Assembly: GCF_001642475.1 (NCBI RefSeq)
Contig: NW_019173942.1
Span: forward strand, 248,001-312,000
Length of the DNA: 64,000 bases
From: Fonsecaea monophora
Taxonomy: Eukaryota > Ascomycota > Eurotiomycetes > Chaetothyriales > Herpotrichiellaceae
Direction of reading: 5' to 3'
In this document: in pieces, positions 29,332-40,649 of the stretch
Layout of the letters: every line of letters begins with the position of its first letter
Position numbering within the stretch: the stretch's first letter is position 1
The notes under the pieces: model-generated
Told to the model about the DNA's origin: nothing
Databases searched by the model: none
The model's input: only the letters and a program-made list of their open reading frames with translations
Program-made: the position numbers and the translations under genes

Positions 29332-30056
29332 TTAGCCTCTATACAAAAAGGTGCTTAGCCTACCCAGGCAGCCGGTGCTTATACAAGTAATTTTTACTCC
29401 CAGACTCCCCCCCTCCTGTGCCAGTTTCGGCAAAAGCGCCTCCTCTCCTCCACTCCTGACGATGGGGTTATATTGTCCCTGATACACACTTGACTTAACG
29501 AAGCCCCTTTTATCACAGATGTTTACGAATCTTTCCACCTCGTCGGCTGTGAAATTCGACAGGCCTTGGCCTTGCAGGCCTCGTTCAAAGCCTTGGCCGT
29601 CTCTTCGAAGGGCGTCGCGCGATCCGGGACGTGGAGGTACCCGACATTGACCTTTGGCTGTTTCAACGCCTCGATGGAGGAATCTAGACTCTCCAGAATC
29701 TCTTGTCTGGTGTGGCTGCCAGGCACGAAAGAGACAAACTTTGGTATCGATCAAGAACGCTCGCCTGCTTCGACGGTGGCCCAGCCTGGCCTCTGATGTG
29801 TCGGCCCCGTGGGGAGAGTGGTCGCGGGCCGTGTCCAGCTCGCGCCCGCCGTGGGCGTAGAATGCATCCAGGTATTCATTCACCTGTTCAGGGCGTGTCG
29901 TATCGGACGGTTGGGATCCCGCTGGGCATCCCCGCCCGACCTGATCATCGGTTGTTCAGTGGTGGTGGTGCTCCTCCTCATTCTTACGTTGCACTGTTCT
30001 GGCATACATACATTGGCTAGCCCAAGCAAAATCTTCAATGCCGGCCCCGTCGACAT
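29332..30056 (-). pseudogene. Aldo-keto reductase (AKR7-like) pseudogene
   Basis: The minus strand begins like an intact gene: MSTGPALKILLGLAN (30012-30056), a 68-bp intron, then from 29940 VGRGCPAGSQPSDTTRPEQV, NEYLDAFYAHGGRELDTARD and FLIDTKV. The frame then breaks near 29735. The next family block, SFVPGSHTRQEILESLDSSI and VGYLHVPDRATPFEETAKAL, is in another frame. A second shift near 29560 returns to the first frame: GLSNFTADEVERFVNICDKR, then SSVYQGQYNPIVRSGGEEAL. After LLPKLAQEGG the similarity ends and a stop follows, so roughly the C-terminal half of a 330-residue AKR7-type enzyme is missing. With two frameshifts and a truncation, this is a decayed gene unless the shifts are sequencing errors. 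Confidence 0.85.
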
Positions 30057-30658
30057 TTTTGTTGGCTTTTCCAAATCACCCACTCGGAGGAGAATCAGGG
30101 GAGGGGAAGAACAATCCAGTGGACACGTGGGAAAGGGCCCAGTATTGTTGAGTAGGAAACGAAGGAACATGTTGTTGCGGGTTCGTCAAAGGTCGCCAAG
30201 GGCCCATATAAGGAAGGCTCTCTGGGACGTGGTCATGATTGATCAGAGGATCAAGCCCTCATGAGTCAGTTGCCCAGTGTAGATCGGAAGCATTTCCCAT
30301 ATTACATCTTAACATCTCCGGATTCCCTCGACCGGCCGAACGCCCCTCCGCCGAAGAGGATACCCGTCCGCTTCGACCGCCGACTGTAATTTGGTCCTTT
30401 GATATACACCTTTTCTTTTTTCGTCATGTTCAGGAGCTTACAGATCAATCCCATCGGACTATAGCTGGCAGGGCAGCTCATCTTCTCTAGCCGGAAGTTG
30501 TCCCCCCCCAAACAAGGTCTGTACAAAAGGATATCTGTCCACTATACTTGGTCGCACTAATCATGGGTCTCACAGCAGTATATAGTCACGCCCAAATTGC
30601 CAGGCCCGCCCCTCCAGAACTGAGCTGCATGTTCCTGTTGTTAGTTTCCCCGTAAACA
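30057..30658. other. Intergenic, upstream of NmrA-like gene
   Basis: 602 bp between the start of the AKR pseudogene and the divergent NmrA-like gene. Presumably the old shared promoter. No gene seen. Confidence 0.4.
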
Positions 30659-31819
30659 ATGTCAAATCAAAAGGTCTTTCTGGTCGGTGCAACGGGAGAA
30701 GTAGGTAGACATGTCTTGAATGCTTTGATCGACCATGGCTCTTTCGTAAGTACTGGCGTCCGTCACCTGTCCATTTTGACTCGAGAATATTTGCATTCTC
30801 ATGGGGTCACCGGGAAAGTGGTCTCGAGTCTAATGCACCGAAATTTTTTCAAACGCTGTTTAGGACATTACCTGCTTCATCCGCTCCTCGTCGGAAGGCA
30901 AACCCAGCACTAGACAGCTTCGTGGTCGGGGGGTCAAGGTTGCCATCGGTGATCTGAACGGTCCCCTGGAGGCTGTTATTGCGATGCTGGAGAACTGCGA
31001 TACCGTCATCTCCTGCATGTCGCCGGCGGGTCTGAAAGATCAGATCCCGCTGGTCGATGCCGCCGTCCAAGCGGGCGTCAAACGGTTTCTGCCCTGCAAC
31101 TGGGGGACGCCCTCGGCCCGTGGCGGTATTTTGGCGGTGAAAGACATCAAGGAAGAAATTCACGATTACATCTTCCAACACCGGCTGGGATATACCATCA
31201 TTGACGTCGGCTTCTGGTATCAAGCGAGTCTGCCTCGGGTGCCGAGCGGCAAGTTCGACAGCGCCATCTTCATGCCGATCAATGATGTCTATGCCGGCGG
31301 AGTGACCCCAAACATGCTGACGGATGTCAGAGATGTAGGGAGAATCACGGCTGAGATTGTCAGGGACGAGCGAACGCTGAACCATCGAGTGATTGCGTAC
31401 GGAGACGTCTTGAGCCAGAATGAAATCCACCAAATCATCGAGGACAAGACCGGGGAAAAGCTGCAGCTCTCTACGGTTGGAGAAGAAAATCCTATCTCCC
31501 GCTTCCGAGCTCGAGGCTGACCGATTCACAGAAGACGAATGACGAAGCTCAAGCAGCGCTGGAACAGGCAAAAGCAGCACTTGGAAGCAACTCGGATGAA
31601 AAGACCAACCGGTTCTTGTTGGCCGCGGCACAATATGCCGTCACCAAATATGTTCGAGGTGACAACACGCCCGAAAACGCCAGGTATTTGGGATACATCG
31701 ACGCGAACGAGCTTTTCCCAGATTTCAAGTACAGAAGTTATGCAGAGTTCATCGACGAGGTGATTGCCGGGAAGATTGAGAGGCTTTACCAAGATGTGCA
31801 GATCTGGAAACCATCGTAG
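30659..31819 (+). CDS. NmrA-like / isoflavone-reductase family NAD(P)-binding protein
   Basis: Three exons (30659-30745, 30864-31475, 31532-31819) give 328 residues. MSNQKVFLVGATGEVGRHVL contains the GxTGxxG dinucleotide-binding motif of atypical SDRs. The core follows with VKVAIGDLNGPLEAVIAML, CDTVISCMSPAGLKDQIPLV, GVKRFLPCNWGTPSARGGIL and a family-like K in AVKDIKEEIHDYIFQHRL. Exon 3 carries LLAAAQYAVTKYVRGDNTPE and ARYLGYIDANELFPDFKYRS, the usual C-terminal helices. Intron 1 is ordinary (GTAAGT). Intron 2 has an unusual GTTGGA donor but a good branch site and acceptor (GGCTGACCGATTCACAG) and keeps the frame. Members range from redox sensors to aromatic-compound reductases. The substrate is unknown. 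Confidence 0.8.
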
Positions 31820-31924
31820 CATTTCGCTTGTTGATACAACAACGTTTCGAATCTGTCGGGTGCCATCAGTCCGGACTAAAAACTTTGATAGTCTCCTGTC
31901 ATGTGAAATTGCATCATGTAGTCC

Positions 31925-34218
31925 TTAGGCCATCGTCTCAAAGTCCCATGTTCCGGCGGCTGCACTGTTCAACGGCGGCTGGTCCCCAGACCCTCTCATC
32001 AACATGTCGAAGAAGACAGTATCGAACCCTTGAAACGCCCAGTCATCCAAGCTGGCAGAAGCGTCGGGAAATATTTCGTGCTGCTCTTGAATAAAGACAT
32101 CTTCTGGCGAGACTTGTTGAGCGTTGTCTGGGATCTGCTGTCCGCCAGATAGCGTATCGACTGTCGATCCGGCCGATGCTGGCTGTGAGACCTGGTCAGA
32201 CCTCCTTTGGCCGCCGTCCCGCTGATCTGAATGTCGACGAGGCTCAGACACGTGGAGAGATCCAAGGCCCCCAATTGTAACACCGTCATGAAACATTCGA
32301 GGGTGCGATCCTTTGGACGGCGCCAGAGATGTGATTCCTTCCCGGGCAATCCGGACAGCGCCAACATACGGAATCTGGATGACCAAAACGTTGCTTTTGT
32401 CATGGTCTCCATCGTTCTCGGATGGCCGCTGGTGAGAATGAATTTTTCCCCGTGCATAACAACTGGCTTCAACCGCCAACAAATGCTTGAGTAGGGCCAC
32501 ACATTTCGCCGCAAGCATATCCTCGAAGATCTCCGACATGGACTTCATACATTCGAGAGCCCGCTCCACAGTAGCCCTGTCGCCTGCTCGTTGATGTGCG
32601 AGTAGATTGTGCGTTCCGTTATCCGAGTGGCTCGCAAAGTGGGCTAGAATCAACGTCATGCCTGCAATGAGTGCCATGAAGTCGCCCATCCGGCAGCAAG
32701 ATGAGACTGAGCTGTAGGAGCGCATCGCAATCTGTCGAGTCAGGACCTCGCGGCTCGCGTTGACGCAGGCGATTCGGGAATACATGACCTGTGACGCATC
32801 GCAAGAGTAAAGCATGTGCGGCAAATGAAGTTGATTCAACAACGTGAAATAGCACATCAGATCCCAGGTTCGACGGATTTCCCGCAATGCCTCCTGGGAG
32901 TCTGATTTGAGACTGGCTAGGGTCGAAGGCCGCCAAAAGCTAGACGGGAGTTGTTCAGTCATCTCGATGAGGTCTCGATCGATCTGCCGTGTCATATCTA
33001 GCGCTAGCTGAGGATCCCTAATCTCGTTTCGTGCAAGAATGCTGGCGGCCACGTCCATGACGAGTGTAGGAAGAGTCTGCTGTTTGGTAGATGTCCTCGT
33101 AGAAGGAGGGGGAATGCTGGAGGGTAGACCTAGTAATAGAGACAGAAATCGTTCTATGGGCACAATGCAAGCCCACATCGCCCCAGCGTCAGGATCGTTC
33201 TGATCGTTGATAATCTTGCAGCGATGCTGGCCTCCTTGATGCAAACCTAGCAGCTGCGCGGTCATGACGGCACGCCGTATTGTCATCCAAGCCCTTCGAA
33301 TGTTGCCACTATCAATATGGAAGAGCGCTTCGAGGATGATGTTTTCGAGGCCTTCGAGCGTACCTAACAGGGTATCATTAGTCGTGACCAAGCTGATTGC
33401 CGCCTCGGCAAGTTTCTCCATGGCGATATGGTGATGCTCGGTGAGGTCGGCTATGACTTGCTTTCGTGGGATGTGTTGCAGTGCCGTAGCCACCAGCAAC
33501 ATTTGCCTTGCCAACAGGACAGGATGGACGTCGGGTTCCGAGAGAGCTAATAACAATAGTTCAGTTTGGGTTGTTTCATTCTGCCTCAAGCATGAGAAGC
33601 GGTAGTTCGACTGAGATACTTCTCGTAGCAATATCTCAATATCACTTCGAGATGGAAGTGCGCCAAGGAGACCTTGAGTGATGTTCGCGAGTCTGTTTGA
33701 GGTCAAAATGGAAGCTTGAACAGACAGTAGGTTTGGGATTGGCGGCGACATCATTAGTTGGACGAGTTGGTCTCCATCTCCACGGTCTGTGAGATAGGCC
33801 TGCTTTGGGAGTGGATCAGTATGTGTTGCGCACAGTAGAGGTGAAAGTGATTGCGAACTTGTGGTCTCCGACGCAGATCTGACATCGGTGCCGATGAGAC
33901 AGCACTGCTCGTTGCTGCCGCACAACCGACATCCCATACATCTGGGTCCGTACTATCACAAGATGTGTCGCCTAGCCTATCCTGTAACGGATGCTGTCCA
34001 TCGATCAGACTGCTATTGTTGTTGGCTACGACGATTGAATCCTCGGGGATTTCTTGACTGATGCACTGCTTTCCTCGGTCGTGGCAATTGATACAGAGAG
34101 GATCGCCCGGAGAAGCGAAAATACATTTCACTTTCCTTCGTTTACAGTCCCAGCAGCTGTGCGTGCCCTTGCGGATTTTCCGTCGTTTGATCCTATTTTC
34201 GTCCGAGTGATGCACCAT
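31925..34218 (-). CDS. Zn2Cys6 transcription factor divergent from MFS transporter
   Basis: Two exons (33940-34218, 31925-33799) give about 717 residues. Exon 1 carries the zinc cluster with a basic lead: NRIKRRKIRKGTHSCWDCKR, RKVKCIFASPGDPLCINCHD, RGKQCISQE (Cx2Cx6C-x10-Cx2Cx6C). The frame changes in 33.80-33.94 kb, so an intron is needed. I place it from a GTATGG donor at 33939 to AAAGCAG ending at 33800 (140 bp, phase 0), with an ACTGATC branch-like site; nearby acceptors are possible. Exon 2 is a fungal TF domain: LLLLALSEPDVHPVLLARQM, then NIRRAWMTIRRAVMTAQLLG and MWACIVPIERFLSLLLGLPS. An acidic C-terminus follows (EIFPDASASLDDWAFQGFDT). It converges with the NmrA-like gene (105 bp) and is divergent from the transporter, which it may control (inference). 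Confidence 0.75.
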
Positions 34219-34858
34219 ATTCGACGAGATTGTTGAAGCCCAACGCGCGGACAACTGGCTTCTCAGAACGTAGATGTGTTACATTCACCTGGGACGAGAA
34301 AGAGAGAGAGCGTAGATTTGTAACTCGGACCTAGAACCAAGAGACAAGCTGGCAGGGCTGGCTGCTTCCCCCGAAGTATTTCTCTTCGGCCGAATATTTG
34401 TGGAGCCTCCCACCAATCACGTGCGGTATATGGACATGATTATTCACCCCCCTGATATCTTCCCCCGAACCAACAACTGTCCCGCGAGATACTGTCCGTA
34501 TCTCACTGACCCATGTTTGCGGACAACCAATTGAAAGGGTGGGCATACGAGCTCCGTAGAATGACCTGGACTTCGGCGAACCTCCCAACCCTTACATATG
34601 CTCTTCGGAGGAGTCGAAGGAGAGCCCAGGAAGCTTCGGGCGAATCAAGCATGTTCCTCCTCCCAGCAACCTGATCGACCCGACCGACGAGGTCAGCATA
34701 GAATGATTTCATAGAACAGGCTCGGAAATTGGCTTCCTATTGACGGATTGGGGTCATCGTCCCCATCAGTCTGAAAGGTATAACTGCGGTGGTGTCGCAT
34801 CTTTACACACTGTTTGAACCATCAGTTAAATTCCCGCTTTCCCATACTAAATTCAATC
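34219..34858. promoter_or_regulatory. Bidirectional promoter between regulator and MFS gene
   Basis: 640 bp between divergent ATGs. It holds a CACGTG box followed directly by CGG (about 34418-34426), a CGGCCG palindrome near 34388 and a CCAAT box at 34413-34417. These are common fungal promoter elements; no specific regulator is shown. Confidence 0.4.
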
Positions 34859-36875
34859 ATGGCTGCATCGCCGTTAGACTCGGAAAAGCCTTCGACCGAT
34901 ATTCAGCCATCTTCGAGTGGCACGGTTGCCATCTCAAGACCAGAAGAAGATGGTCCACAAGACGGAAACCTGGACGAGGCCCCCAAGCCTTCTGACGAGC
35001 ATATGCATGGTATACGTCTAGCTGCAACAGCCGTTTCCCTCCTGCTAGGCATGTTTTTGGTGGCGCTCGACAACGTGGGTCATTTTTCTGCGCGATACAT
35101 TTCACCGTTGACAAAGGGTTCTTCCTAGACTATCCTCAGTACTGCCATCCCCAAAATCACGGATGAGTTTAACGACTTGAACAAGATATCATGGTACGGA
35201 GCGTCATATTTCATGACCTTTGGTGGTGGTGAGTTCTGGCCACCCATCCCCCCTGTTGCTCTATGAGATACTGACCTTTCGTTGTAGAGCATTACCTTTC
35301 TATTCGAAAGCCCCATCGCTGATCAAGTCAGGATTCCAATCAACATGGGGTAAACTCTACAAGTACTTCCCGATCAAGCTCTGGTTTCTCATTGCAGTAT
35401 TCATCTTTGAGATTGGAAGTCTCATCTGCGGTGTGGCTCCGGGACCAACCACCTTGATTGTTGGTCGAGCAATTGCAGGTCTCGGTGGAGCCGGCATCGG
35501 GGTGGGAGTCTTTACCATTCTCGGGTTTGTTGCAGCTCCAGAAACCCGTCCACAGCTTCTAGGATATACAGGGGCCACATATGGGGTTGCGGCCGTGTTG
35601 GGACCACTGATCGGTGGCGCTTTCACCGACCAAGTGACGTGGCGCTGGGTATGAGCGTCGAAAACAATATTTGGGGAGCATAGCCACTGACACGCTACCA
35701 GTGCTTTTACATCAATTTACCCATAGGTGGCGTCGCCGCCGTGATCGTTTTCATCTTCTTCAAGACCCCAGACAAGGCCAAACCCGCCAAGGCCACAATG
35801 AAGGAGAAGTTGTTGCAGCTGGATCTGGTCGGCGCCTCGCTCATGATGTGCCTGATCGTCTCCTATATCCTGGCGTTGCAATATGGTGGCCAAACACATC
35901 CTTGGAACAGCAGCGTCGTCATCGGGCTGCTTGTCGGTTTCGTCGCCATCTCGGTGGTTTTCGTGGCGTGGGAGATACTTCAAAAGGAGCGGGCCATGAT
36001 CGTGGCAAGGCTGGTAAGTCAGTCCTATTCTGACTGGAGTGGCACGAACAGGCTGACCACGGCGAAATCATATAACAGTTTACCAAGCGTTATGTCATGG
36101 TAGGCTCAATCTTCATGTTCTTCTTTGGGGGCGCATACTTCACGATACTTTACTTTCTCCCCATATATTTCCAGAGTGTCTTCAACAACAGTCCGATCGG
36201 CTCTGGAGTCAAGATGCTGGCGCTTATCATTCCCTTGACGATCGCGGCCATTGTGCAGGGTATCGCACTGATCAAAATCGGCATCGTCCCGTTGTTCTGG
36301 CTCATCGGTGGCACTCTGGGCACCGTTGGCTGCGGACTGTTCTATACTATGGACGCCAACACCTCGACCGGGAAGTGGATCGGCTACCAGATTATTGTAG
36401 GCTTCACCAGTGGCTGGACGTTCCAGGTCGCCCTGTCCAATGCTCAGATCCATGCGAGCCCTGAAGATATGTCGCAAGTGTCTGCCATCGTCAACTGTAA
36501 GTCTCAACAGGTCCCCTTCTCACGCAATATATATATATATGCTGATATAGATTCACAGTCTTTGTGACGATTGGGGGGTCTTTCTTCATCTCGGCCGCGC
36601 AATCAGCCTTCAACAATCAATTGATACGCACACTCGCAACCACTCTCCCCGACATCGACCCAGCATCGGTGCTTACAATTGGAGCAACTCAGATCCGTCA
36701 CGCCTTTACTCCCACCCAAGTTCCGGCCGTCATCGACGCGTACATGACTGGCTTGAAAGCTGTTTTCGCCATCACGATTGCCGCGTATGGAACGTCAACT
36801 ATTGTTGGCGCCTTCGGCAGCTGGAAGAAGATCGACATTGGAGACCTAAAAAAGGCTGTAGGGGGCGCGGCATGA
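34859..36875 (+). CDS. MFS transporter, 14-TM DHA2-type (drug/toxin:H+ antiporter-like)
   Basis: Six exons (34859-35074, 35129-35228, 35332-35648, 35702-36013, 36079-36496, 36559-36875) give 559 residues with all phases matching. The hydrophilic N-terminus (to about residue 48) precedes TM1, AATAVSLLLGMFLVALDN, and exon 2 continues TILSTAIPKITDEFNDLNKI. This LDxTIVxTAIPxI-type pattern is diagnostic of the 14-TM DHA2 branch. FQSTWGKLYKYFPIKLWFLI, VGRAIAGLGGAGIGVGVFTI and LLGYTGATYGVAAVLGPLIG follow, with WRWCFYINLPIGGVAAVIV restored across intron 3. The last half has the expected further helices. Such proteins export toxic compounds, metabolites or siderophores from the cell. The neighbouring regulator suggests inducible efflux; the substrate is unknown. 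Confidence 0.9.
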
Positions 36876-37693
36876 GCTACATACATATCGGACACTGCCT
36901 GTCCGCAGACGAGAGAGTTGGCTATCGAAGCGTGCCACCATTTCTCTCGATCTCTTCTGTCTCTCAGTCTCTCGCAACATCTCTTACCGCGTATATAGGA
37001 GAAGGGCACTACCACATGTGCGTTGATACACTGCCAGATCTGCGCGTGGATAAAGGACGGAGACAAGAGTCTAAAAGCACCGATGACTTTTTGGTGTATA
37101 TATATGTATAGTGTTTTATCTACAGTCCCCAGTTCGACTCCACTCTCACTCTCTGACCTATTTCCTATTACGGTTGAGACATATTAATATCTTGACTGTT
37201 CACGCTTCTCAACCTCGCCATTACAGCCAAAGGGTACAAACTCTAACGCTTAGCCAAGATAAGCAAGCCGATATAATATTACAAGTAAATGGAGGGCAGA
37301 TCCATTATTTGACCCCACAAAGCATCCATGCCTCGACCCCAGAAACGTCTAATGCATTTCATCACCTCCAACTCCACCACTCCATGACCCCTACGCGGCA
37401 GTTGGGATTCCCAAACGCCAGCTCCCGACCATCCACATGATGACCAGGTACATAATAATTGCCAGGGGCCCCAGACGGCATTACGGCAATCTGATCTATC
37501 ACCGATCAGACTCGAGCTATATGTCCTCGATCGCCAATCTGGCCATCTGTGCCTTTTCTAAGTCTGTGGTGACGTTGACAGGGTGATCAAACCTCCCCCA
37601 TCTTTCTGTTCTCGTCAGAGCCTGCACTCGATCATATACGAGACACGCCGAATACTTGTTTCCAGGCATAACCGCAAATCCTGCAAGGCTGCA
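36876..37693. other. Intergenic, between MFS and monooxygenase genes
   Basis: 818 bp holding the MFS 3' UTR and the monooxygenase promoter, both plus strand. The open frame preceding the monooxygenase ATG (from 37583) starts at a non-ATG codon and is likely leader. No other gene. Confidence 0.4.
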
Positions 37694-39988
37694 ATGACGA
37701 GGTCAGAAATGGAGGTCGAAGTCGCTCCGTACGAGCCACGAAGCGTCCTCGAAACACTCCCGTGCACTTTACCCATATCGCATTTTGACACGGACATTGA
37801 CTTTGAGAGCATCGCCACGCCAATAGTTCAGTCACTGGGAGATCTCACGACAGCAGCAGCAGCAGCAGCAGCAAACCTCTCCCCAACGGCAATATGGCGC
37901 GACGTGTTCGCCCTGACTGGCACTATGCGGACGTTCTACTCGGCCGACTCTGTCGCGAAGGCCTGGTCAGAAACGTGCGCGTCCCGCCAGGCGTGCGACT
38001 TTGCACCTATCAAGGGATCTGTAACACCGACGCGTCTGGACAAGGACGTCGGATGGGTGAATGTCTTGTTCACGTTTCGCAATCGCGGAAGCCCCGCTTC
38101 CTCCTGCAGAGGAATTCTGTCCCTGGTGCTCGGGGACGATGGGGTCTGGAAAATCTGGCTCATCAGAACCATCCTCGAGCAGTTGGATGGTTGTGAGGAC
38201 GTCGACCATCTCCCAACCGTCCAAGAAATGTCGGACCGCGTGAACGGCAATCAGCCACAGGCGAACGGCACCAACGGGGGCCATGGCGCGATGGACGGGG
38301 TTGACAGTCACTTCGACTGCGTCGTCGTGGGCGCCGGCCAAGCAGGTCTCGGCACGGCAGGCCGGCTTCAATCCCTGGGGATCTCGTACGTGGTGCTCGA
38401 CAAGAACGCGCAGATCGGCGACAACTGGATGACGCGATACGACTCGGCCAGACTGCACACCGCGCGCGAGTACAACCACCTGCCCTTTGACCGGACGTTT
38501 CCACTGCCGTATCAAGAATTCTTGACCAAATACGACCTGGCGAGAGGATACAAGGACTGGGTCGAGAAATTCGGGGTCGACAAACACATCTGGTTCAACA
38601 CGACGCTGGAGTCCGGGTCGTGGGACGAAGAGCGCAGGACGTGGACACTGCACATCCGCCGCCGCCGCGCAGACGGTGGTTCTTCCACCCAGACCCTCAC
38701 CTGCCGCTACGTCATCATGGCCACGGGCGGAGGGGGACAGGTTCCCATCATGCCGCAATACCCCGGCCGCGATGTCTTTCAGGGCACCGTCCTCCATTCC
38801 GCGGATTACAAGTCTGCCGAGCGCTGGCGCGGCCAGGCCGGCATCGTCGTCGGCACGGCGAACACGGCCCACGACGTCGCGGAGGACATGGTCGAAGCGG
38901 GACTCTCGCAGATCACCATGGTGCAGCGGTCGCGCACGTACGTGCTGCCGTGCGAATACTTCAAAGTCATTTCGGACCGGTCGTACAACGCTGATGTCCC
39001 TACCGTCGATGCGGATAGAGAACAGTACTCGGTGAGGAGGGAGCCCCCCCTTTTTTTCCTCTTTTGGTGTTGGAGCCACTTGTCAGCGCATGATATATGA
39101 TTAAGCTGACCAGCAAGTCGCAGATGCCGTATGCGGTCACGAGGTTGCTGAGTCGCAAAGCCTTGCATGGCATGGCGGCCAAAGAGCCCGAACGGTTCGA
39201 CGCCCTGGAGCGGGCGGGCTTTCGAGTCGAGAGATACGGCGATATCATGTGGCATATCTGTGAGAAGTTGGGCGGTGCGTTCGCTGATATTTTTTCCCGG
39301 TGCGAGGCTGGCATATACAGCATGTGCTTAGACCAGCCAGCCAGTCGGAGATATCATCTCCTATAAGAGATCTCGATCAAGAAGCTGACTCGTAGTTGTA
39401 GGTCATTACATGGACGTGGGTTGTTCCGACCTGATTGCGAAGGGAAAGGTAATATGTTTTTAGCATGGCCCCCCCCCCCCCTTTTTTTTTTTTGTCCACC
39501 GCCTGGAAAACTCTACAGATCCCCGGTTTTACACCCCCATTTGTCTCTCGTAATCTAACGTTTTTCTCTCTCCTCAACAGATCAAGATGAAATCCAACGC
39601 CCTCCCCACACACTTCACGAGCACAGGCCTGGCTTTCAGCGACGGCACCGAGATCCCCGCGGCGGTGGTGATCCTGTGCACGGGCTTCGTGGGCAACATG
39701 CGCAGCAGCGACGTGGCCCGAATCTTCGGCGAGGACGTCGCGTCGCGCGCCGACGACTTCTGGGGCCTCGACCCCGAGGGCGAGCTCCACGGCGTGTTCA
39801 GGCGCAACCGCCACCCGAACCTGTACTACGTGGGCGGCACGATCGGGCATGCCAGGTACTTCTCCCGCCATGTGGCGTTGCAGGTCAAGGCGGAGTTGAT
39901 GGGCGAGCCGCTGCCGGTGTATGATGGAGAGAGGAGACCCGAGACGGGGAAGTGGTCGCGAGGAGTGTCGGATGGTGGAGAGGCGTGA
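37694..39988 (+). CDS. FAD-dependent monooxygenase with N-terminal extension (FMO/YUCCA-like)
   Basis: Four exons (37694-39031, 39124-39274, 39402-39448, 39581-39988) give about 647 residues. The first about 165 residues form an NTF2/SnoaL-like region (IWRDVFALTGTMRTFYSADS, WVNVLFTFRNRGSPASSCRG, VWKIWLIRTILEQLDG). Next is the FAD Rossmann motif CVVVGAGQAGLGTAGRLQSL, the FMO-typical VLDKNAQIGDNWMTRYDSAR and LHTAREYNHLPFDRTFPLPY. The NAD(P)H motif region is GIVVGTANTAHDVAEDMVEA, in which the usual GxGxSG is GTANTA. The C-terminal exons encode GHYMDVGCSDLIAKGKIKMK and AAVVILCTGFVGNMRSSDV, then NLYYVGGTIGHARYFSRHVA. The acceptor of intron 1 (39123) is the least certain border. A likely single-component oxygenase for a small hydrophobic substrate. 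Confidence 0.85.
39469..39493 (+). repeat. C13-T12 homopolymer junction inside an intron
   Basis: Thirteen C followed by twelve T in intron 3 (39449-39580) of the monooxygenase gene, about 90 bp upstream of the acceptor. Tract lengths are prone to sequencing error but do not affect coding. Confidence 0.9.
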
Positions 39989-40387
39989 GTCGGAGAAGGA
40001 GCGAGAGACGAGAGAGACGAGAGATCTGGGAGGGTGTTCAAGCCGTCAATGACAAAATGGTGGATGCATAGGAAAGTCAGACCTGCCTGTGCCTTGTATC
40101 CAACATACATATTACTTTAATCACCATCTCTCCCTTTTCCCTCCCTCCATCCCTCTCTCTCTCTCTCTCGTATAGGGGAAAAGAATTGAGTCTTGTTCGA
40201 TCTTGTTTTCTCATATAATAATATTTTTCATGTCATAATATAATCATGATCTGTATGATCTGTATGATATGATCGTCTGAATTCCCCCCCGAATCTGACC
40301 ATACCTGGCGGCCGACCCTGCCCTGATCTGACCCAACGTCCCCCAGGCAGGGAAGAGCCCCCGTCGTCTTCTAGCTGCTCTGAGAAG
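39989..40387. other. Intergenic, convergent 3' ends
   Basis: 399 bp between the monooxygenase stop and the stop of the MerA-like gene. It contains a (CT)n tract near 40154-40168 and AT-rich sequence with TGTATGAT repeats near 40246-40270. No gene. Confidence 0.5.
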
Positions 40388-40587
40388 TCACTCGAGAAAT
40401 GCCCAGAGATTGTTCAGACTCTCACTCAGACAAGGGTGGGCGAAGATGGCGTTCTCGAGTTCGTCGTAGGTCACTAGTAGATGCTTTAGCACCAAAGAGG
40501 GGGCAAAAAGGGGACAGAACGGGGCCAAGGAAGAGGTATGTAAGAAGGATAGATGGAGGAAAATGGAGGAAAATGGAGGAAAATGGA

Positions 40588-40649
<62 letters not shown>

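Noticed and set aside
30849..31631. 260-codon minus-strand frame over the NmrA-like gene
   Set aside because: It is a shadow of the reductase exons and crosses its splice sites; no motifs.
37967..39079. 370-codon open frame antisense to the flavin monooxygenase
   Set aside because: It mirrors a GC-rich, strongly biased coding strand; the translation is Arg/Val/Gly-rich without domains, while the sense strand has full family motifs.
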